From positions 1 to 64,000 of the forward strand of contig NZ_JAGKJK010000014.1 of assembly GCF_020329435.1 (NCBI RefSeq): 64,000 bases of DNA, written 5' to 3'. Below are positions 62,965 through 64,000 of the stretch, one piece after another. The position numbers and the translations under genes were made by a program. This DNA comes from Bradyrhizobium hereditatis (GTDB taxonomy: Bacteria; Pseudomonadota; Alphaproteobacteria; Rhizobiales; Xanthobacteraceae). The notes beneath the pieces are model-generated. The model searched no databases. It was not told the origin of the DNA and saw only the letters and a list, made by a program, of their open reading frames with translations. The stretch's first letter is position 1, and every line of letters begins with the position of its first letter.

Positions 62965-64000
62965 ATGAGTACGATTCTGAAAAGCCTGCCCAAGGGGGAA
63001 AAAGTCGGCATCGCTTTCTCGGGCGGTCTCGATACCAGCGCGGCGCTGCTCTGGATGAAGCAGAAGGGCGCGCGCGTCTTTGCCTATACCGCCAATCTCG
63101 GCCAGCCCGACGAGACCGACTACGACGAGATCCCACGCAAGGCGATGGAATTCGGCGCCGAGAAAGCCCGCCTGGTGGACTGCCGCACGCAGCTCGTCCA
63201 CGAAGGCATCGCCGCAATCCAGTCAGGCGCCTTCCACGTCTCGACCGGGGGCATCGCGTATTTCAACACGACACCGCTCGGCCGCGCCGTAACCGGCACG
63301 ATGCTGGTAGCGGCCATGAAGGAGGATGGCGTCAACATCTGGGGCGATGGCTCCACCTACAAGGGCAACGACATCGAGCGATTCTATCGCTACGGCCTTT
63401 TGACCAATCCGAGCCTGCGGATCTACAAGCCCTGGCTCGACCAGCTCTTCATCGACGAGCTCGGTGGTCGCGCAGAGATGTCGGCGTTTATGACCGCCAA
63501 CGGTTTCGCGTACAAGATGAGCGCCGAAAAGGCGTACTCGACCGACAGCAACATCCTCGGCGCAACGCATGAGGCCAAGGATCTCGAACGCCTCGACAGC
63601 GGCATCAAGATCGTCAATCCAATCATGGGCGTGCCGTTCTGGCGCGACGACTGCGCGGTCAAGGCCGAACAGGTCGTGGTGCGTTTCGAGGAAGGCCAGC
63701 CTGTTGCGCTGGACGGGCAAACGTTTGCCGATCCGGTTGCGCTGTTCCTCGAAGCCAACGCTATCGGCGGCCGGCATGGCCTTGGCATGAGCGACCAGAT
63801 CGAGAACCGGATCATCGAGGCGAAGAGCCGCGGCATTTATGAAGCGCCTGGCATGGCGCTGTTGCACATCGCCTATGAGCGCTTGGTCACCGGCATCCAC
63901 AACGAAGACACCATCGAGCAGTACCGCATCAGCGGCATGCGCCTCGGCCGGCTGCTCTACCAGGGGCGCTGGTTCGATTCCCAGGCGCTAATGCTGCGTG
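62965..64000 (+). CDS. argG: Argininosuccinate synthase, 3'-truncated by window end
   Basis: 345 residues of the usual about 445 are visible; the frame is open at the end. The ATP-loop SGGLDTSAALLW, the YTANLGQPDETDY region, STGGIAYFNTTPLGRAVTGT and GDGSTYKGNDIERFYRYGLL match the long type (E. coli-like) ArgG. It joins citrulline and aspartate in arginine synthesis. Start ATG 62965 (MSTILKSLPKGEKVGIAFSG). Confidence 0.97.
   Translation, partial: MSTILKSLPKGEKVGIAFSGGLDTSAALLWMKQKGARVFAYTANLGQPDETDYDEIPRKAMEFGAEKARLVDCRTQLVHEGIAAIQSGAFHVSTGGIAYFNTTPLGRAVTGTMLVAAMKEDGVNIWGDGSTYKGNDIERFYRYGLLTNPSLRIYKPWLDQLFIDELGGRAEMSAFMTANGFAYKMSAEKAYSTDSNILGATHEAKDLERLDSGIKIVNPIMGVPFWRDDCAVKAEQVVVRFEEGQPVALDGQTFADPVALFLEANAIGGRHGLGMSDQIENRIIEAKSRGIYEAPGMALLHIAYERLVTGIHNEDTIEQYRISGMRLGRLLYQGRWFDSQALMLR

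Overview
The window reads as an ordinary chromosomal segment of a GC-rich alphaproteobacterium of the Rhizobiales, most likely Bradyrhizobium or a close relative. The basis is the hemD - Mic60-like - hemY cluster, SdhAF4 (DUF1674), IalB-type and cysteine-rich periplasmic proteins, TRAP and TAXI solute-binding proteins, and many short palindromic repeat families that I recall as typical of Bradyrhizobium. Genus is an inference; no 16S rRNA gene is present. About 60 protein genes and two tRNA genes (Thr-CGT, Ala-CGC) are supported. I see no CRISPR array, phage or plasmid functions; the only insertion sequence is a truncated IS110-type element at the left edge.

Layout: 1-950 IS110 remnant and its non-coding flank; 1.1-7.9 kb purH, a heparinase II/III-like protein, an RsmB-type rRNA methyltransferase, SdhAF4, a membrane-anchored nuclease and an L,D-transpeptidase; 8.4-11.9 kb acs and a poxvirus-type topoisomerase IB; 12-14.5 kb the tight operon tsaD-gpsA-EVE; 14.6-18.6 kb hemD, Mic60-like and hemY; 18.7-21.8 kb tRNA-Thr, a polysaccharide deacetylase and two tandem Cys-rich secreted proteins; 21.8-26.6 kb a five-gene operon of a TRAP transporter (dctP, dctQ, dctM), an amidase and a previously easy-to-miss 57-residue membrane protein whose start overlaps the amidase stop; 27-33.2 kb an MFS exporter, a Tat-secreted hydrolase, a cytochrome P450 and an adenylate cyclase; 33.4-38 kb a cupredoxin-like protein preceded by a Fur/Mur-like palindrome, TerB, an SDR, a glutamine amidotransferase, an enoyl-CoA hydratase and tRNA-Ala; 38-41 kb yggT, DUF167, folD, ppa and a GNAT acetyltransferase with a CtrA-like site; 41.3-44.5 kb a hydrolase/DUF2269/SDR-DoxX/DCC operon; 44.6-49.5 kb an amine oxidase, typA, a Crp/Fnr regulator and a response regulator; 49.5-56.2 kb phoD, two orphan TAXI proteins, a pterin dehydratase, a YkvA protein and a Sel1-type protein; 56.6-64 kb a small membrane protein, quinone oxidoreductase, a DECR-like SDR, IalB, rlmN, a membrane protein, a PAP2 phosphatase and the start of argG.

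Most genes are housekeeping (purine, heme, folate, acetate, arginine, t6A and rRNA methylation). The parts least explained by standard annotation are the amidase-coupled membrane microprotein in the TRAP operon, the metal-type operator in front of the cupredoxin, the tandem Cys-rich pair, the two TAXI proteins without a permease, and a dense set of palindromic repeats, including a perfect 59-bp inverted repeat. I did not find a clear new defence or biosynthetic system.
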